NCBI GenBank assembly: GCA_024500155.1 | Contig: CM044876.1 | Coordinates: 10,855,001 to 10,919,000 of the forward strand | Origin: Chenopodium formosanum | Taxonomy: Eukaryota; Streptophyta; Magnoliopsida; Caryophyllales; Amaranthaceae | Direction of reading: 5' to 3' | DNA length: 64,000 nucleotides | Shown: positions 30,819-43,035 of the stretch, piece after piece | How positions within the stretch are numbered: the first letter of the stretch is position 1 | Layout of the letters: the number at the start of each line of letters is the position of its first letter | Made by a program: the position numbers and the translations under genes | Notes under the pieces: generated by a model | Database searches by the model: none | What the model saw: only the letters and a program-made list of their open reading frames with translations | Told to the model about the DNA's origin: nothing

Positions 30819-30862
30819 AAGAGAATTTTTTACATTTTTTTTTGAAACAAGAGAATTTTTAC
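30819..30862 (-). mobile_element. Micro-insertion: LINE/SINE-like tail with 14-bp duplication
   Basis: AAGAGAATTTTTTAC (30819-30833) recurs as AAGAGAATTTTTAC (30849-30862). Between them lies only A followed by T(9) and GAAAC. On the minus strand the insert is GTTTC plus poly(A), like a retroposon aborted at its tail. Confidence 0.5.
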
Positions 30863-31104
30863 TTGATTATCATTGCATTTTCGTAATTTCTATTACTACC
30901 ATAAATAGAAGATTATCAAAATTAATACGAGCTAAGACAATTACAGCAAAATAAAATTATTTGAAAAAATTTACACATCTTACAATTACATTGACCTACA
31001 GAACACTAAGGCCCTGTTCTTTTGAGCTTTTGGGCAGAGCAGATCGAGAAGATTAGATTTCAGTAGAGCATATCAGATTTCAGGATAGCAGAGCATAGCA
31101 GATT

Positions 31105-31150
31105 TCGGCATTATTATTAATACTATTATTAATGTTGTTATTATTATTAC

Positions 31151-31195
<45 letters not shown>

Positions 31196-31245
31196 TACTA
31201 CTATTACTATTACTATTACTATTATTATTGTTATTATTATTATTA

Positions 31246-31296
<51 letters not shown>

Positions 31297-31586
31297 GAGG
31301 GATACCCAGTCAATTCCCCAGATAAACAAAATTTGTTTATCTGGGGGTATAATTTTCTTTTCAAGTAGCAGTGGAGGGGTATATGCGTCTTTTCATACAC
31401 TAGTTGAGGGGTACATGTGTAATTTTCTCACCAAACAGTAAAAGCAAAAACCAAACAGTAATTGGACAGCTCACCAAAAGTACTGAATAAATGACCCTGT
31501 TTTTCAATATATTTACAAAAATGCCATCAGATTAACAAAAACTCGTTTATCTGGCAGATTAACTTGTATTTTCCCATTATTATTAT

Positions 31587-31648
<62 letters not shown>
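31105..31648. repeat. (TTA)n and (CTA)n microsatellites with a perfect 31-bp palindrome
   Basis: TTA/CTA-type repeats fill about 31105-31297, and a purer CTA run covers about 31588-31648. Between them, 31316-31346 is a perfect palindrome: CCCCAGATAAACAAA, one A, then the exact inverse. A third related TCGTTTATCTGG lies at 31541. Poly-Leu and poly-Asn/Ile frames over the TTA run are artefacts. Confidence 0.85.
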
Positions 31649-32870
31649 TTTTTTATTATTATTACTATCCGTATATTAATTAAGTATTACTATTCCCTAA
31701 AAAACAATATTAACCGTTTGTTATTATTATTTTCGGTAAAAATTAGAAATTGTTATTATTTTTCTTTCAAAAAAAAATTTGTTATTATTTGTTATTATTT
31801 TTTTTGAAAAAATTATTATAATTATTAGAAATTATTAATTAATAATATTATTAAATAATAATTCTTAATATTTTGAATTATTAATTATTATTATTGATAA
31901 TTATTATTATGAATAATAAATATTAATTATTATTAATATTATAATTATTTTTAATATTAATAATTATTATAATTATTTAAAATAATAAATTATTATCATC
32001 AATACAATGGTAAGCTAATCCTTAAATAAGTTTGTCTTGTCATGTCATGTAGGATTAAAGCTAATTTTTTGTTTAGCTATTTTATGCCCCAATGGTTAGC
32101 TAATGGCTTGCTATTTAATTGAGCTTAACTTTCTCAATTATCTTTAAAAGTTTAATTATAATAGTATATTAATCATTAAAATTTTAGAAACCTTTTTCTC
32201 AAGCAAATTAGCATGGTTGGCCAAGCTAATTGTATTTTTTTAACTCAAATGGTCAAGCTAATAGCTAGTCACTTTTGAAAATTACAAGCAAGTTTCTAGC
32301 TATATTAACCATTAAAGTTGCTCTTAGCAATTATTATAATTTAATTTAATTTGCAAGCAGGTTTTTTTTAGACCATTGGAGATACTCTTATACTCTTACT
32401 TTGGACCAAATTGCTAGCTCATCACTTGGCGGTTTTGTCCAAGATAAAACGAACAATTAGTGGTTTTGTCGAAGATAAAACCAACATTTCAATTGGAAAT
32501 GGACATTGTATTTTTTACTAACTCGGTAATTGAATTAATAGTTACCTTAATTTGAATCCGCAAAATGAATTAGTGTTTTGTGTTGATTAATTAAATATAG
32601 GATTAAATATAATATGTTAATATATCTCGATGACGTGGACAATAAATTAAGAATTATATTAAAAGGGGTATAATTATTGAAATTAGAGAGAGCAAGCAAT
32701 AAATTCAAACATTTTGACCATAATAATAGACAATTTAAAGAAAATCAAGTATGAATTGACAATGGATTCTCAAATAATTCAGCACGTTTTTGTTGCTTAA
32801 ATATATAACAATTGGTTTAAACTATAAAGGACACAAGATAGCTAATTCTAAGAGCAAATTAAATGACAAA
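31649..32870. other. AT-rich spacer, no gene seen
   Basis: Almost only A and T at 31780-32000 (TTATTA/AATAAT words), then ordinary AT-rich spacer with repeated phrases such as TTGGCCAAGCTAAT/GGTCAAGCTAATAGCTAG around 32215-32265. This region is downstream of the minus-strand cupin gene and includes its 3' UTR. Confidence 0.4.
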
Positions 32871-33473
32871 TTAAGAAGAATCAAATTTGTAATATTTATC
32901 AACAGAAAGAAGTACATCCCAAGTGCAACTAAGTCCTTTAGGAATAGTAACAAGATCTCCTGCTCCAAATTCAACATAATCTTCTGTTGTTGACCCTTTT
33001 TTGTATACTCTTACTTTGCCTTTCACCATATAACATGTCTCTTCTGCATCAAATTTCAGCTGATACTTCCCAGGTGAACATGCCCATCTTGTATTAACAA
33101 TCAACAAAAATGATTAGATGTGCCGTAGTTAGGACAATTTTCTCTCCAGACTGAAACCTAACTTATGTAAATAAATACAATAAGAAAAATTAATATTTAT
33201 TAAAACAAAAACAATATCAATCTTAGTGCGTTTAAATGTGCTGACCAGTAACTACAAGCAGAATGACGCGTGATTTTGTCATAAATTTCCGAGAATATAA
33301 ACAACTACAGAACTTATTTAAATGAGATGAGATCAAAGGATTAAAGTGACAAAAACTTACTTGGGCCAAGATTTAATGCCTAGCTCAGATAATTTTGATT
33401 CAGAAGGGTTTTTTTCAACAATAATTCCAAAGTTTTCTAGGGAATCATCTGATTTGGACTGATTAGCTGCCAT
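32871..33473 (-). CDS. Small RmlC-like single-domain cupin (DUF861/cupin_3 type)
   Basis: Two exons, 33473-33361 and 33087-32871, joined by a GT-AG intron in phase 2, encode 109 residues. The N-terminal part NFGIIVEKNPSESKLSELGI is followed by WPKWACSPGKYQLKFDAEETC and YMVKGKVRVY, then EFGAGDLVTIPKGLSCTWDV near the C-terminus. This pattern (EETC...G(5)...G...P.G..C.WDV) matches the short plant cupins of the At4g10300 type, related to EutQ/ureidoglycine-type cupins. Metal-ligand His residues typical of oxalate oxidase or germin are absent, so an enzymatic role is uncertain; there is no signal peptide, which suggests a soluble protein. A TATA-like box lies 138 bp upstream of the start codon. 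The substrate is unknown. Confidence 0.88.
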
Positions 33474-33610
33474 AATAAATCCAACTTAGATTAAAGTTTT
33501 GATTTCTGTTTGAGAAGAAAGCTTATTTGGTTGAGATAAGATGAAGATGAAGAAGAAAGAAGAGGAGTGATGGTGTAAGTGGGTGTAAAAGAGGTGTAAT
33601 AGTCACACCA

Positions 33611-33618
33611 TTAATATA
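33611..33618 (-). promoter_or_regulatory. TATA-like box of the cupin gene
   Basis: TATATTAA on the minus strand lies 138 nt before the start codon, the right range for a leader of about 100 nt. It is the best TATA match in the region. Confidence 0.45.
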
Positions 33619-35072
33619 TGCTTGACTTGGTAGTTGTTACATCCTACTTTTGTCCTTTTTCACATGGAGGATTATTAATCTTTGACCATGAATAATAATT
33701 TGCACCTAGTTTTTGAACATTGATGAATGATATGGACACGTAAAAGAAATTCTAGAATAAATTAATGCCATTTTATAAATATCTATGGCATTTATATTGG
33801 GTCAAATGTTGACTATTTAGTGAATTGATGTATAAAAATAAAAATTATATAGAAAAAAGGTTTCATACATATTTCTTTAAATATAAGATCAAATTAGATA
33901 TCACGTGATTCTGATCCCATAATTAAGGATACGACATTATTTCACAATTAGATAATTAAAGATAAAGCGTTATAATATGTCTTTTGACCATCTTTATGGT
34001 TGTATTGAATATTGATACTCTACCAAATTTACAAAGTGGATTAATTTAATCATGATAAACAAATTCTAGGCTATGAATACATTTTAAAAAATTGTAATAC
34101 TTTTTTTTCTTTAGTTTTAAAAACATAAAGGACAACTAATGTAAATGAGATTCAATCTTTTGTCTTGAAGACCAACTTTAAGCATTAAGCTCGATGATAT
34201 CCCTATATGCCCTCATTAACAATTATATATGGCATTTATTTATAAAAAAAAATTTGACTTTTACTACAATTTAAAAGTATCAATTTAAATTTTGCTACTA
34301 GTACCTATTTAAAATTTTATTTTATTTTACGACCACCAAAACACACACACACACACACACACAAAAAGAGATTTTGCTATCACTTAACGGTTTCAGCTAG
34401 GGTTCCATTAGTCACTTAGTCATCCATTAATATTTTATTTCGATTTGCATGGAAAAAAAATTTCGTTAAAGTTTTAGGGAGTCATTTTAATCCTAAGTAT
34501 CCAAATTGAGCTCGGAATTGACAAAAAATAACATAAGTATCTCGTTTTGCGTATAAAGAATTTATCAATTTGCGTGTAAGTATTCTTTTTGCCGCAAGAT
34601 TTGCCTGGGTAAGGTTTATTTTATGAGTCATTTTAGTTATAACGAGTCTAAATTGAACTCGAAATTGAAAAAAAAGTAACGCGAATGCCTCATTTTGTGT
34701 ATCCATTCAAGTCAATCTCGAGATTCAATAATGTTGATTTAACCACACATAACTAGGTATATATGTTGAGTATTTTTTATTTAAACATGCAAATGCCTCG
34801 TAATTTTAATCAACCAAAGCTAGTGATTGACATGATTTTCAATTTCATTTCTCAAAGTTAACATATGCTTATACTTTTTTTGACAAGAACATATGCTTAT
34901 ACTTTGTTGTTTTGTACAACACTCTTAATCCAACAACTTTTTTTCGAACATAATAGGATTATTAGAGAAAAAAAAAATGTACTTGAAGTCACGTGCAATG
35001 CACATGCTGCATAAATAAATTCGTACACCATATAACTGTATAAGTAAAGTGATACCAGTGTTTGCTCTATAA
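33619..35072. other. Intergenic spacer between divergent cupin and HAT1 genes
   Basis: AT-rich, with a (CA)n run at 34340-34363 and a micro-insertion entered separately. A diverged repeat is present: AATTGAGCTCGGAATTGACAAAAAATAACATAAGTATCTCGTTTTGCGTAT-like text near 34504 and a second copy near 34650. No gene is supported. Confidence 0.45.
34860..34904 (-). mobile_element. Micro-insertion: 11-nt retroposon tail with 17-bp target duplication
   Basis: AACATATGCTTATACTT occurs exactly at 34860-34876 and 34888-34904. Between the copies are only 11 nt, TTTTTGACAAG, which on the minus strand is CTTGTCAAAAA, the same TGTCA(n) tail as the LINE remnant ending at 26521. Confidence 0.7.
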
Positions 35073-35080
35073 TTTCCCGC
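35073..35080 (+). promoter_or_regulatory. E2F site (TTTCCCGC), HAT1 promoter
   Basis: The exact E2F/DP consensus TTTCCCGC lies 66-73 bp upstream of the HAT1 start codon. A second identical site lies at 35106-35113. Paired E2F sites are typical of S-phase genes. Confidence 0.6.
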
Positions 35081-35105
35081 CTGCCTTAAGATTATCACTT
35101 CCATT

Positions 35106-35113
35106 TTTCCCGC
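35106..35113 (+). promoter_or_regulatory. Second E2F site (TTTCCCGC), HAT1 promoter
   Basis: An identical TTTCCCGC lies 33-40 bp before the start codon, possibly in the leader. It has the same orientation as the first site, with 33 bp between their start points. Confidence 0.6.
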
Positions 35114-35133
35114 TTTTCCCCCAAAAACCTCAG

Positions 35134-35142
35134 AAACCCTAA
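35134..35142 (+). promoter_or_regulatory. Telo-box (AAACCCTAA) at the HAT1 start
   Basis: AAACCCTAA lies 3 bp before the HAT1 ATG. Telo-boxes near the start site of plant genes go with expression in dividing cells, consistent with the neighbouring E2F sites. Confidence 0.5.
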
Positions 35143-35145
35143 AAA

Positions 35146-38100
35146 ATGGGGCAAAAACACCAACAATCCACCGATTCAACTTCCGATTCCAAGAAGAAAC
35201 GCCGAGTTGCTATCGCTCCAATCGGTAAGCTCAATCGCATTTCTGTTCCCTTAATTTTTCCTCTATTTTCCGATACCCATTTAATGTTATTTTCACTGAT
35301 TTTCTCAATTTTTAAAATTCAAGATACTGGCGTTGAAGCAAATGAGTGCATTCAAATCTTCATGGGTATGTTTAATTTGTCTTCTTTTTGATAAATTTAT
35401 CTCCTTTTTTAATTTTTTTGAACTGGGTTTTCAGTCAATTTTATGGAAAATATTGTATGAGGAGTTGAGTGGAACTGTGATACGGCTGCTAATTTGGCTT
35501 GAAATTGATTATTTTGACGAATTTTAAGGAATTAGTTGTGTTATACACCTAGTTAGGTTTTGAATTGGGTTTTTGCTTATAAGAAATTTTAGGCTTTGGA
35601 GGTTGTTTTAGGTTTAGAGAACAGTGTCGGTTAGTTACGGGTAATCTTCCTGTAAACTTTGCGCCATTTTGATGTGTTAGGCTTCATTTTGAGGAGTGTT
35701 AGAGCAATAAGGATCCTAGAGGGTTGGATATGCACTCTGATCTCCATTGCCGGGCTTTCGTTAGTTTCGTATCAACATTTGATGATAAGAGAGTACTCCA
35801 TGATGTGTGCTCTACAATTGCCTCTTATTTGGGACTAGTTGGTGGATCTAAGCCTTGTGGTTATAGCCTTTAAAAATAAGCACTATTTACTTTGCTTTTT
35901 GGCTAGGTATTTTAGTTCTCAGTCTCTGAATATGTACTTGGTTTCATATTAGAGATAAGTCTGGGTTCAAACACTTTTGAGTCCGAGGACACAATTTTTA
36001 CCAATAGTGGGAGTGAACTCAGCACTTTTAAGGCCAATTGTACCAAAATAATCAATTTAATCATAGTGATGATTGCTTGATCATGCTGCTGATAAGAACT
36101 TATGTACTCATAAATCAAAAAGATTTTTGTAGCCTTGAGAAATCAAAAGCACATTTGATTGTGTAGGTTGCTACCAAGATGGCATGAGGCTAAAAGAAAA
36201 AGAGTGCCAGCTTTTTTTAGACAAATTTTAAGTGTTTGTAGGTCTAAATTAGCTTGTACTGTAAGGTTATATCTTTTTTTTTCTTTGTATTTGTATGGGC
36301 TGAAATCTTCTCTCTAGAGTGTTAAAAGCTTATTTTAAAAACTTCCTGAATGGATTTTGGCCCATAGGCATAGTTATTAAAGAAGTCAATAAGTTGACCA
36401 AACATATGACCCTTTTTTTGAAGGGTTATCTTTCTTTCTAAATTTTATAAACTGTTCTTTCACTCTGTGTATTAATGATATGAACAAATTGAATGTGTCT
36501 TCTTGTTCCATTATCCCCTTTGCTCTAGATTCCTTGTTTTTGCTCTCAAGATTACGAAATTTTAATAATGTCATACATAGGTGTTAGTTTCCTATGCCTT
36601 TCACCTAAATGGGTAAATTGTATGTCTTCCTCCTTTTTTGATTAGGGAACATCCACATATCCAAACTCCTTTGGTATGAAGAGCTTGTCATATCTCTTTA
36701 TTTATGCTAACAAACTTATTTCGAAATTAGATTTGGAAGGCATTACTTTTAGAAGATGTAGAATTTTGACTTATAGTTATTTTCATCTTCTGAAGTTTTT
36801 ATCTGCAAATCAAATACATAGGAGTCAATCTGTAGAATGTTTTCATCCTAATATAAAGGGCTTAGAAAGGGAGTTCATCCTTCTACTTAGGCTCACTGTA
36901 CCAGTACTCTTTGTTCTTTTTGAATGAGGAGTGATTTTTCCCCCTACTGTTTACTAGTATGCTTTAACCACAGTTGTATAATTGGTTGGTCTTTCTTATG
37001 CTTCTTCATTCAGGTGCCACTCTCTCTTATGCCCTTTAGTTAGCTTCACATACTATTCATATCTTCCTGAGTGAATAAGTTTATTTTGCTTAGCTTTGTC
37101 TGACATATAGCACATTTAGAAGTTGTAAAGTAGTCAACTTTAGGGCTTACTTTTTGTTTTGGCAGAAAGGTTCACATGTAATACAATCGTAGAGTGTGTG
37201 TAAAGAGGAGTGTAGAAAGAATGACTGGAAGACTTCTGTTAATGAATGATATTCACTGGAGTTTTGTACAGGGTTTTACTTGATCTCTTTATTTCTGTAA
37301 GAAAGAAGAATCTATTGATAAATTTCAGAAGCACTATATCTTATTTTCTATTAGGAAGAATGCCTTAGATACATTACATGTTTAACCCAAAATTTAGAAC
37401 CAGATTCACTGGATATTAATGTACTGACTATTATCTTCTAAAGATTGGAGATTTGGAGCATGATAGGTCGTCATTCAAAAAGCAAGTCATATACCCTTTA
37501 TATTTTCGACTATAGCCATATCCTAGTTTTGATTAGGAAATGGAGGCAATAAGAGAACAAACTTCTGGTTAGGCCAGAAATAAGTCTGCAAATGAGTTTT
37601 TCAGACGTAAAAATTGCCAAGTACTACAATTTTCTAACTAAAAAAATATTGTCAACAACTGTCTTTGCCTGCAGTTTTTTTTGGAAAATTTGATGAAATT
37701 ACAACTGCTGTTACTTGCATGTGTTGTCTCTTCATTATTACTCACTGACAGAATGAGATTTTGAATAACTAATGAAAAGCTGGGTTACTGTAATTTAATA
37801 AAGCTTTGGAACTTTTCATCATAATTATGATAGCATCATTAACCAAATATTTGATGTACCATGTTGGACTGTTAAAAGTTTAAAACACCAATTAATTAAT
37901 GGCGAGATTGGTGACATTTTTAGAATTTGAGACTTTTTTTAATCATGAATACCTACACTCTCTTATTCAGTATTTGTGAGTCTATGACATGCTTTGATTG
38001 AACTGTCCGTTTCCTTTGTTTTGTGAATTCTAGTTGGCAGCAAAGATGAGGCAGAAGCTGGGACTGGCTATCAGGTTGATCCTCTTGATCTGAATCACTT

Positions 38101-40385
38101 TTTTGATGATGATGGGAAAATTTATGGTTACCAAGGTTTAAAGGTGAGAACTTTTAACCTGCTGTTTGTTTAGCATTATTTGCAATGTTTTCAATTTTTC
38201 TGATAAATCTTTGTCAACCTTTTATTGTAGATTACAATTTGGGTTAGCAGTGTGTCATTTCATGTGTATACAGATATCACTTTTGAGAGCTCATCTGATG
38301 TAAGTCCTGTAAAATCTTTTTAGTAAAACTAGGCTTTGAAACTCTTTTGTTGTAGCACATGTGATTTTTTATACTCTCTTATGTATCTTGGTTTGTTGTT
38401 GCTTTGCTCATAGAAAGGGAAAGGCATTACAGACCTAAAAGCTGCTCTTCAGGTATTATTCACTGTATTTATTGAGAAGCAATGGCACTTGTGTAACTAT
38501 TTGGTTTAATATGTTGATTCTCTTTCACAGGATATGTTTGCTGAAAATATTGTTGAGAAAAAGGATGACTTTTTTCAAACTTTCACAACAGAAAAGCATT
38601 ACATCAGGTATCTATTAAGCAGCACTATTCATTTGCGTTGAAATATGGAAAATTTCTCCAAGACTGTCTTCCATTATTTGATTGGGAAACACGGTTCTTT
38701 AATGGTCCATCTCATGTTGTTATGATCTCAGTTCAGTTGTCTCCAAGGGAGAAGTACTGCTTCAAAATACCGCTGATGGCAATGGTCATTCCCATGCATA
38801 TACTACTGATACACAGGTTCTTTATTGTTCAAATCTCCCTATGTTTGCATAAAAGGATCTTTATTGTTTAAATTTCCCTATGTTTGCATTTCGGATTGGT
38901 TTGGTACACTTTTTGCATTTAGCGATTCTCAGCTGAATGTTGTGAATTTATAACCATAAGTAATGGCTGAAGTAGTCTCAATGCTGTTCACAATGTGTCT
39001 GACAAATAAATGGTAAAAGCACAGGGGAGTTGGGATCGTGTACTGGTAGTTTTTAACCCAGGCCTTGGTAGGTAGGAACTGATTTGTACAATTTAACTAG
39101 GGTAATTTATTTTAGTATCTTCTCTATGTTTTTTGTTTTTTTGTGTAGCTCTCTGTCAATCCCATGCTTTCTTTAACACCTTTTGGATTCCCCCACTTGT
39201 CTCCTGTCAGATCCTATGTCTCATTGTTGTTGACATGCATTTCCTTTATCCTGCCTTAACAGCCTTCTCAATGTTATATAATATTATAATTTACCTTCTC
39301 TTAGGTGATTCGCTTTGTCATGGGTGACATGTCTGCTGGGCTTCTTTATAGCCGATTAGTGCCTCTTGTTCTTCTACTTGTCGATGGTAATCTTATCTTT
39401 GTCTTGCTCTGCTGTCTTTGTGAATTTTGATTGATTAGTTTTCATATGTGGAGTATAATCTGTTATGTTTCTATGGGCAACAGGTAGCAATCCTATTGAT
39501 GTTACTGATTCACGTTGGGAGATGTATGTCATTGTTCAGAAGATAGCTGACCCAGAAGGAGACCAAAGTAGATTGCTTGGTTTTGCAGCTGCTTATCGTT
39601 TTTACCATTATCCTGATACTTTACGGCTTCGACTTAGTCAGGTTTCTCTTTTATTTTGTACACCATTAACTGGCAAGAGCTAGACCAATTCAAAATTGTC
39701 AATACTGACTCAACATGTTATATTATTATCCCAGATACTTGTATTGCCTCCTTATCAACAGAAAGGGTATGGACGTCGCCTCTTGGAGGTACTCAACAAT
39801 GCTGCTATGTCTGAGAGTGTCTATGACTTGACAGTTGAAGAACCAGTGGATACCTTACAACGTGTTCGGTACTACATCGATGTACCACGCCTGCTCACTT
39901 GCAGTGCTGTGCAGTCTGCAGTTGATACTGCTGTTACACATCTAAAAGAAGCCAATTTGTCAAAGAGAACACAGTCTTCTCAGCTCTTTCCACCATTAAC
40001 AGCTGTTAATGAAGTGAGGAAGAGCTTAAAAATCAATAAGAAGCAGTTTTTGAAATGCTGGGAGATTCTTCTGTATATTGCCCTTAATCCAGTTGACAAA
40101 TACATGGAGAACTACAGGATCTTCATCACAGATCAAGTGAAAGCTAGCGTGATTGGTAAGGACACAGGGACTAAAGGGAAACAGGTAATTGACACCCCAA
40201 ATGACTTTGGAGAAGATGCATTTGTTATGTACAAGCCTCAAGATTGTGAAGATGGTCACGTTGATGTTGATGTCCTTGATGAGGATCAAAAGAAACAGCA
40301 AGAGCAGCAGCTGCTTCAAATAGTTGATGAGAGGATAAAAGAGATCCAATTGGTTGCTCAAAAGGTATCAGCTACTCAAGCATGA
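35146..40385 (+). CDS. HAG2: Type B histone acetyltransferase catalytic subunit (HAT1/HAG2)
   Basis: Ten exons: 35146-35224, 35324-35365, 38034-38143, 38231-38299, 38414-38452, 38531-38607, 38732-38816, 39305-39386, 39484-39641, 39735-40385. All junctions are GT-AG and the frame closes at 463 residues, close to Arabidopsis HAG2. A basic N-terminus (KKKRRVAIAP) leads into the HAT1 N-terminal domain (IDTGVEANECIQIF, FFDDDGKIYGYQGLKI). The GNAT core follows (LLGFAAAYRFYHYPDTLRLR, LSQILVLPPYQQKGYGRRL), whose QQKGYGRR at 255-262 is the acetyl-CoA-binding motif A. VEEPVDTLQRVRY follows, and the C-terminus is Glu/Gln-rich. HAT1 acetylates free histone H4 (K5/K12) before chromatin assembly, with an RbAp-type partner (family knowledge). 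At exon 7, acceptor TCTCAG at 38731 was chosen because the alternative 5 bp downstream breaks the frame. Intron 2 is about 2.7 kb. Confidence 0.95.
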
Positions 40386-41982
40386 AGGTCTTATGTTCCT
40401 ATGCATTAAGTGAGTTTAAGGTGTTTGCTTTCCTTTGATTTAGCGAGAGTGGTAGAGATGTTTCTTCTTTTGTTCTCTCCTTGTAGTCAGCTGTATGATT
40501 GTACTAGATAGTCATTTTCAGTTATGTAGGATAATCTAGCTGTTTTACTTGTTTATACTAACATGAGAAGGGAGCATTCGTCTTCCTGCTGAGTCCTTTG
40601 AGGGAAATTCTGACTTCTAGAATGAAAATTACAAATGAAGTTGAGTATTTTAGAAATTGAGTATTTTTGGTCTCACACTTTGTTCACTTCATTTAACTGG
40701 TTCAAACTTCCAAATGTTACGTTCTATACAATGTTGAGGGGTTGTGCTGATGAGTGAGATAAGTTTTGGGAAGTAGCATTCATTTTGCAGCCCTCAAGTA
40801 TTATTACGCAGGCAGACTAACTCGTGTATTAGTTTTTATGTCATATTAAGATGATGTAAATATGATCCATCTATCAGTAGTTCAACAGTCCAATTTGATA
40901 CAGGGATGCAAAATAATGCAGTGTGATCGCAATTACTTTTACCAATTAAGATGTGAATTTTCCCATCCAAAGTAATTATAATCGAAGCATGATAACAGAT
41001 GTTGAGCGATGATTCAGACTTATATGTTTGCAGGAAAATGGAAGCCTCATAGGAAAAGTATATGGATTAGTTAGTGATGGATTCGATGTCATTAGCAGAT
41101 GGATTAAGAATAACTAGAAATTTCGCCGCAATTGATTTTTATTCAGAATATGTCACCCATTAGGCCTTTTGTTTCTGCATTGAGATCCCTAGTGCCATTT
41201 TGGCAATTCTCAAACTGTAGACAATTTAAGAATGCATTCGAGTGATCAGGTTCAGCTTGAACACACTAATCGCACTCCGTATAATATAGCAACACAACGC
41301 AACTAGCAAACAAATTGCATTCGGAAATTTGGACGGAATCTTGTAAGGTAAAACCATACAAGGAGTTACTTCTCTGTTATACAAACTATAAAGGTTTCCA
41401 CAGCGCAAAGTAAAAACATAAACTTTACAAGCAGAATGACTAAACTAACATCTAGCAAATACATGATCAAATGATCAATGATAAAATGATTGTATCTTCT
41501 TGGCAATAACATCGTCTTAATACCGAAAAGTATTGTGCCTTTCATTGATTAACTTCATAATAACCATCTCAAAATTCCTTTCACTATGTGTTCATTAACT
41601 TTTGCATACATATGAATGTAAGTATCATCAATACCGAAAATGGTGTTTTAAACGTCAGCAAGCAAGCATGAACGAACAAGCGCAAAAATCCAAGGTACCA
41701 TAACATCGAAATGATGAATATTTGTCAATTACAAGTTTGATTCGATTGATATAACCATTCTTTCCAATTTCAGTTCAATATCATAGCAAGGACTTTCATC
41801 AAACACTTGATATGCACATAACAAACACATCAATTACCAATTTACTAGCATCAAATTGAACAGTACATAGCATTAGAATTCTCAATTAACAATCCTAAAA
41901 ACACCAAATTTTAAAAATTGATGACAAATTCGCGGTACCCAGAAACCCTAACCCTATAATCCAACCAACCCAGAAACCAAAA
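40386..41982. other. Convergent intergenic spacer between HAT1 and RPB4
   Basis: Contains the 3' UTRs of HAT1 (from 40386) and, on the minus strand, RPB4 (below 41983). Small open frames on either strand have no recognisable protein content, and no repeat end was found. Confidence 0.5.
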
Positions 41983-42399
41983 TCACTCAAACTTCTTAAC
42001 CATAGCAAGATCAGTAAGCATCTTCTCAATAGCTTCATCATCAAGATCCCTTCCTTTATCTTTAAGCGAAGGCACCATAGCAATGGCTTCTTCAACAGTT
42101 TCTGGGCAAAGATTACCAAGAACAGCGAGCTCGAATTCGGCTAATTGATGACGACTAAGAATCTCTCTAACCTGTCGAACAGCATCTGGGTTTTTGTAAC
42201 GACTGAATCGCTTTACATATTGCAAAGATTTCTCGAAAACTTGAGGCATCTGATTCAGGGGATCATCTGAAACTTGCTGTAATTGTTCTAATCTGTGTTC
42301 TAGAATCATGGCTACTTCTCCATTCATCAAACACTTTGCTTTGACGAAATCTTCGCCAAGTTTTAGCTCTGATGCATTCTCTTCTTCTTCTCCTGACAT
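41983..42399 (-). CDS. NRPB4: DNA-directed RNA polymerase II subunit RPB4
   Basis: Single uninterrupted frame of 138 residues. An acidic start (MSGEEEENASELKLGEDF) leads into AKCLMNGEVAMILEHRLEQ, then MPQVFEKSLQYVKRFSRYKN, REILSRHQLAEFELAVLGNL and CPETVEEAIAMVPSLKDKG. This is the full RPB4 fold (HRDC-like helical domain) at the normal plant length. RPB4 pairs with RPB7 to form the stalk of RNA polymerase II, acting in initiation and co-transcriptional RNA processing. The plant gene is usually intronless or nearly so; here no intron is needed. A TATAAATA box lies 95 bp upstream. The gene converges on HAT1 and is divergent from USB1. Confidence 0.95.
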   Translation of the reverse strand: MSGEEEENASELKLGEDFVKAKCLMNGEVAMILEHRLEQLQQVSDDPLNQMPQVFEKSLQYVKRFSRYKNPDAVRQVREILSRHQLAEFELAVLGNLCPETVEEAIAMVPSLKDKGRDLDDEAIEKMLTDLAMVKKFE

Positions 42400-42493
42400 T
42401 GTAGATTGATTGAAAAAGAGGGAGATTTTCTGGGGATTGAGAGAGGGAAGAAGATGTTAGATGGGTTTTGCAGTTTCTCTTTCTTCACCCTTG

Positions 42494-42501
42494 TATTTAT
42501 A
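42494..42501 (-). promoter_or_regulatory. TATA box of RPB4
   Basis: Minus strand reads CCTATAAATACAAGG; TATAAATA lies 95 nt before the ATG, a canonical plant TATA spacing with a CT-rich leader following it. Confidence 0.65.
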
Positions 42502-42769
42502 GGAAGGTTTTTTCTGTTTGGAATTGATTTTGGTAAGTTTTTGTGGAATTACCCAATTGGTTATTTGGTTTTAAGAGATTATTAAGTTTTCGATAAAAAA
42601 AAGGATAATTAAACTAAATTGATTAAGAATTTGAGATAAATAGTTACTATATCCACTATGTGTTTTTAAATGTCTAATTTGAATTTTACATTATATAATA
42701 TTTAGTATACCACTTTGACCAATGTTTATAGAGTATTAGAGAAGATAGTGGGTGCAAAAAATAGATAAG

Positions 42770-42996
42770 CCAAACCTTTATCACTTGGAGAGCACCAGAG
42801 TATGGTCGGTACACCCTCAACTGTGATGGGGCAATGAAAGGTTGTTCAGGCCCGGCTAATTCTAATACGGAGTAGAAATTTTGTTTTGACCTTTTCAGCT
42901 AGCATCGCGTATCGCATAGCTTATAGGGGCAAAAAACATGGCCTTAATTAGAGGCTTGGAGTTAGCATAAAATATACAGATTGAGCACCTAGAAGT

Positions 42997-43035
<39 letters not shown>

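Larger units (their letters stand above)
28900..31104. other. Repeat-derived intergenic spacer, no gene seen
   Basis: Apart from the Helitron-like ends and a micro-insertion entered separately, this is AT-rich DNA with long A and T runs (30680-30760). Two similar phrases, TATCCAACGTGGCGCGACACTT at about 30180 and CATCTACATGGCACGATACTT at about 30422, mark a diverged internal repeat. Confidence 0.4.

Noticed and set aside
31080..31400. Poly-Leu, poly-Ile and poly-Asn open frames
   Set aside because: They are translations of the TTA microsatellite.
31012..31506. A MITE starting GGCCCTGTTC and ending near GACCCTG
   Set aside because: The right end is not a convincing inverse of the left and no target duplication was found.
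40026..40361. 111-residue minus-strand frame
   Set aside because: It lies antisense to the last HAT1 exon and is a shadow of that coding sequence.
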